A model generated the notes under the pieces. It saw only the letters and a list, made by a program, of their open reading frames with translations. It was not told the origin of the DNA and did not search any database. Source: JBNJGB01 sp051747385 (GTDB lineage Bacteria > Myxococcota_A > UBA9042 > PHBI01 > JACKFB01). Taken from it: a stretch of 64,000 nucleotides of DNA. Of the stretch, positions 62,055 through 64,000 are shown piece after piece. A program made the translations under genes and the position numbers. Within the stretch, counting starts at the first letter, position 1; every line of letters begins with the position of its first letter. The stretch spans positions 1 to 64,000 of the forward strand of contig JBNJGB010000027.1 of NCBI GenBank assembly GCA_051747385.1, in the 5' to 3' direction.

Positions 62055-64000
62055 CTACTCGGACGGGAAGAACGGGTGCTGATAGTTCGGGACGATCTTG
62101 TAGTCCCCGCCCTCCTCCGTGATGAGCTCCACCTCGCCGCTCGGCCAGGAGACTTCGGCCACCTCCCACAGATCGGAGTCGATGAGCTCCACGTTCTTCA
62201 GCTCGAAGACCAGCGACGAGTAGATGTACACGCGGACGGTCGCGTTAGACGGGCCGAAGCCGTGGTCGTTCCAGTAGTGGACGCCCACCTTGTAGGTCAG
62301 CCCGTCCTCCGGGATGTTCAGGTTGACGTTCTCGGGTCCGGCGCCGTCGGTGTCGTCGCGGTCGAGGCCGGGATCGTCGTCCACCGCCGGATCGAGGGAG
62401 CCCCAGTTCGGCTGCGCGTTGAACCAGAAGCAGTCGAAGGGCTGGTCGAACCAGCCGTCGGGCTCGCCGTCGCCGTCCACGTCCTCGCCGGTGGCGAACG
62501 GGTGGAGGAAGTGGAGGTCCAGGTCGGCGCCCGCCTCCGGCCCCTCGTCAGTCTGGTCCGGGTCCAGCGGCGTGTCCCAGAGCAGCTCCACGTGGATGGC
62601 CTCGTCCGGGTTCACGAACACCGTGTACTCGGCGGCCACGCACGACTCCTCGCCGTTTTCGTCCCACACGCGCAGCTTGAACACGTACGTGCCGGCGACG
62701 TTCGCCTCGAAGGTCGGGTCCGGCGCGGACGCGCTCGGCAGGAACACCGACTGGGAGCCCACCGGCTGCTGGACCGACCACTCGTACTGGGCGATGTCAC
62801 CGCTCGAGGCGTAGCTCTGCGACCCGATGAGGTGGAGCTTCGTCTGCGGGATGACCTCCTCGCCCTCCTGCACGACGATGACCGAGGTGGGGCACTCGAC
62901 CTCCACGCCGAAGCCGCGGACCTCGACGTCCAGCTCGGAGACCAGCGCGTCGGAGACGATGTGGATCTCGCCCAGGTCCGGAATGGGCTGGCCGTCGTCG
63001 TCCAGCTCGTTGATCTCGTCGGGGACGTAGGTCACCTGGAACGTCGCCGCCTCGTTGACGTCCAGCTCCACGGCCGTGTCCTGGTCCTTCACGATCGCGC
63101 CCACGCCGTCCTCGACGCCGGGCAGGCTGCCCAGGTTCAGGGAGAAGTCGGTGGAGCTCTCCTCTCCGAGCTTGATCTCCTCCACGTGCAGCGGCTCCTC
63201 GCCGCAGGAGAGGATCTCCACGTCGACCGTGGCCGGCTTGCCGATGAGCTTGCCGCCGAAGTCCACCTTCTTCGGGTTGATGGAGATGCAGGGGCCGCTG
63301 TCGTTGCCCGAGAGCTTGATGAGCTTGTCGGGCTCGTCCGGGTCGTTGGAGCTCAGCAGGAGCTGTCCCTCGGCGCCGTTCAGGTCCTCCGGGGAGAAGC
63401 GCACCGACATCTTCTCGGACGTGCCCGGCGCCACGACGAGGGGCTCCTCCAACTCGATTCCCTGAGCCGTCTCGGGCGAGACCTTCCACTCCTCCCCGTC
63501 GTGCAGGAGGGCGAAGGCCGGGTTGCCGGCCAGCACGAAGTCCGTGACCTCCAGATCACCGGTCCCGGTGTTCAGGATGGTGACGGTCTTGAGCTCGGAC
63601 TCCCCCAGGGGGACGTTCCCGAAGTCCACCGTCGAGGGGTTCGTGTCGATGTCCGGCCCGCCGGCTTCGGGGCTGAGGCCGATCTCGATGACCTCGGCGT
63701 CGTTGATCTTGGAGTCGGAGCGGATCGTGAGGGTGCCGCTCAGCGCCACACCGTCCTCCGGGCGCGTGCCCATGACGTCCACGAAATAGCTCCGGAGGCC
63801 CTCGGCGGCGTCGCTGGGCTGCACGGTCACGGGCGCCTCCCCGGTGGGCAGGCCCGCGTCCCCCTGGGCGACGAGGCGGAAGTGGCCGGCCGGCTCGGAG
63901 GCGACGCTCAGCTCCGAGATCTCCAGCGGCGCGTTGCCGTTGTTGACGATCTGGAGCGTGGCGACGCGCTTCTCACCGCCGACCTCGGTGCCGGCGAAGG
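62055..64000 (-). CDS. ASH-domain protein with PKD-like and C-terminal domain (5' end outside window)
   Basis: Partial: the frame stays open to the window edge, so at least 648 residues of a longer protein are seen. At the cut end the ASH pattern is already running (TLQIVNNGNAPLEISELSVA), followed by STVDFGNVPLGESELKTVTI and PKKVDFGGKLIGKPATVDVE. A PKD-like domain (DIAQYEWSVQQPVGSQ, GTYVFKLRVWDENGEESC) precedes a last domain with HVELLWDTPLDPDQTDEG, ADLDLHFLHP and VGVHYWNDHGFGPSNATVRV, which resembles the calcium-rich YfaP-like modules of secreted proteins. Surface scaffold is inferred. Confidence 0.85.
   Translation of the reverse strand, partial: FAGTEVGGEKRVATLQIVNNGNAPLEISELSVASEPAGHFRLVAQGDAGLPTGEAPVTVQPSDAAEGLRSYFVDVMGTRPEDGVALSGTLTIRSDSKINDAEVIEIGLSPEAGGPDIDTNPSTVDFGNVPLGESELKTVTILNTGTGDLEVTDFVLAGNPAFALLHDGEEWKVSPETAQGIELEEPLVVAPGTSEKMSVRFSPEDLNGAEGQLLLSSNDPDEPDKLIKLSGNDSGPCISINPKKVDFGGKLIGKPATVDVEILSCGEEPLHVEEIKLGEESSTDFSLNLGSLPGVEDGVGAIVKDQDTAVELDVNEAATFQVTYVPDEINELDDDGQPIPDLGEIHIVSDALVSELDVEVRGFGVEVECPTSVIVVQEGEEVIPQTKLHLIGSQSYASSGDIAQYEWSVQQPVGSQSVFLPSASAPDPTFEANVAGTYVFKLRVWDENGEESCVAAEYTVFVNPDEAIHVELLWDTPLDPDQTDEGPEAGADLDLHFLHPFATGEDVDGDGEPDGWFDQPFDCFWFNAQPNWGSLDPAVDDDPGLDRDDTDGAGPENVNLNIPEDGLTYKVGVHYWNDHGFGPSNATVRVYIYSSLVFELKNVELIDSDLWEVAEVSWPSGEVELITEEGGDYKIVPNYQHPFFPSE

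Overview
The window is very GC-rich, gene-dense chromosomal DNA from what looks like a member of the Myxococcota or a related deltaproteobacterial lineage. This is inferred from gene content: Ser/Thr protein kinases with PEGA or FGE output domains, a sigma-region-4 DNA-binding protein with a Cys motif, a large PrkA, a 180-kDa-type NAD-glutamate dehydrogenase, ASH (choice-of-anchor D) lipoproteins, a MopE-like metal-binding motif and LexA operators of the CTGAAC-N4-GTTCAG kind. The sequence is a draft scaffold: exactly 100 N (54528-54627) sit inside a tandem repeat. No rRNA, tRNA, CRISPR array, transposase or phage gene was seen.

Layout. 1-354: G-rich repeats. 355-9393: HEAT protein, LOG-like protein, acetyl-CoA synthetase, purH-purD, sigma-like regulator, two small envelope proteins. 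9452-12732: PrkA and a MoaD-MoaE fusion. 12772-20246: translationally coupled trpE-G-D-C-F, a membrane sulfatase and a HEAT protein. 20410-25070 (minus): membrane protein, RsmC-like methyltransferase, uracil-DNA glycosylase-like protein, CDF transporter. 25649-37030: hypothetical protein, purB-purC, pseudokinase-FGE fusion, clpS-clpA, UGM-like flavoprotein, Ser/Thr kinase with PEGA domain. 37333-45248: NAD-GDH, tandem PilZ protein, hybrid histidine kinase. 45259-49888: ribBX-nudix, asd, mtnD, mtnB. 49915-56508: secreted or lipoprotein genes, PPC-domain protein, lexA, RNase HI. 56548-64000: three ASH-domain surface proteins, the last cut by the window edge.

Functionally, three purine loci (purHD, purBC) and the trp, ribB, asd and methionine-salvage genes supply core biosynthesis. 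The kinases, PrkA, PilZ protein and hybrid kinase supply signalling, and the HEAT/ASH/Ig lipoproteins belong to the envelope.

The most unusual feature is not a gene. Almost every larger intergenic gap carries a mosaic of dispersed repeats built on GGGNNN hexamer tracts (GGGCAA, GGGCAC, GGGAAC) that keep GGG triplets in a strict 6-nt register, the textbook layout for G-quadruplexes. These tracts are joined to hairpin and CGCCAAGG modules that recur at up to eight loci, mostly at gene 3' ends. One pair of copies forms a roughly 155-bp element with inverted termini. Promoter architecture is also informative: several genes look leaderless, and trpE/moaX share overlapping -10 elements.
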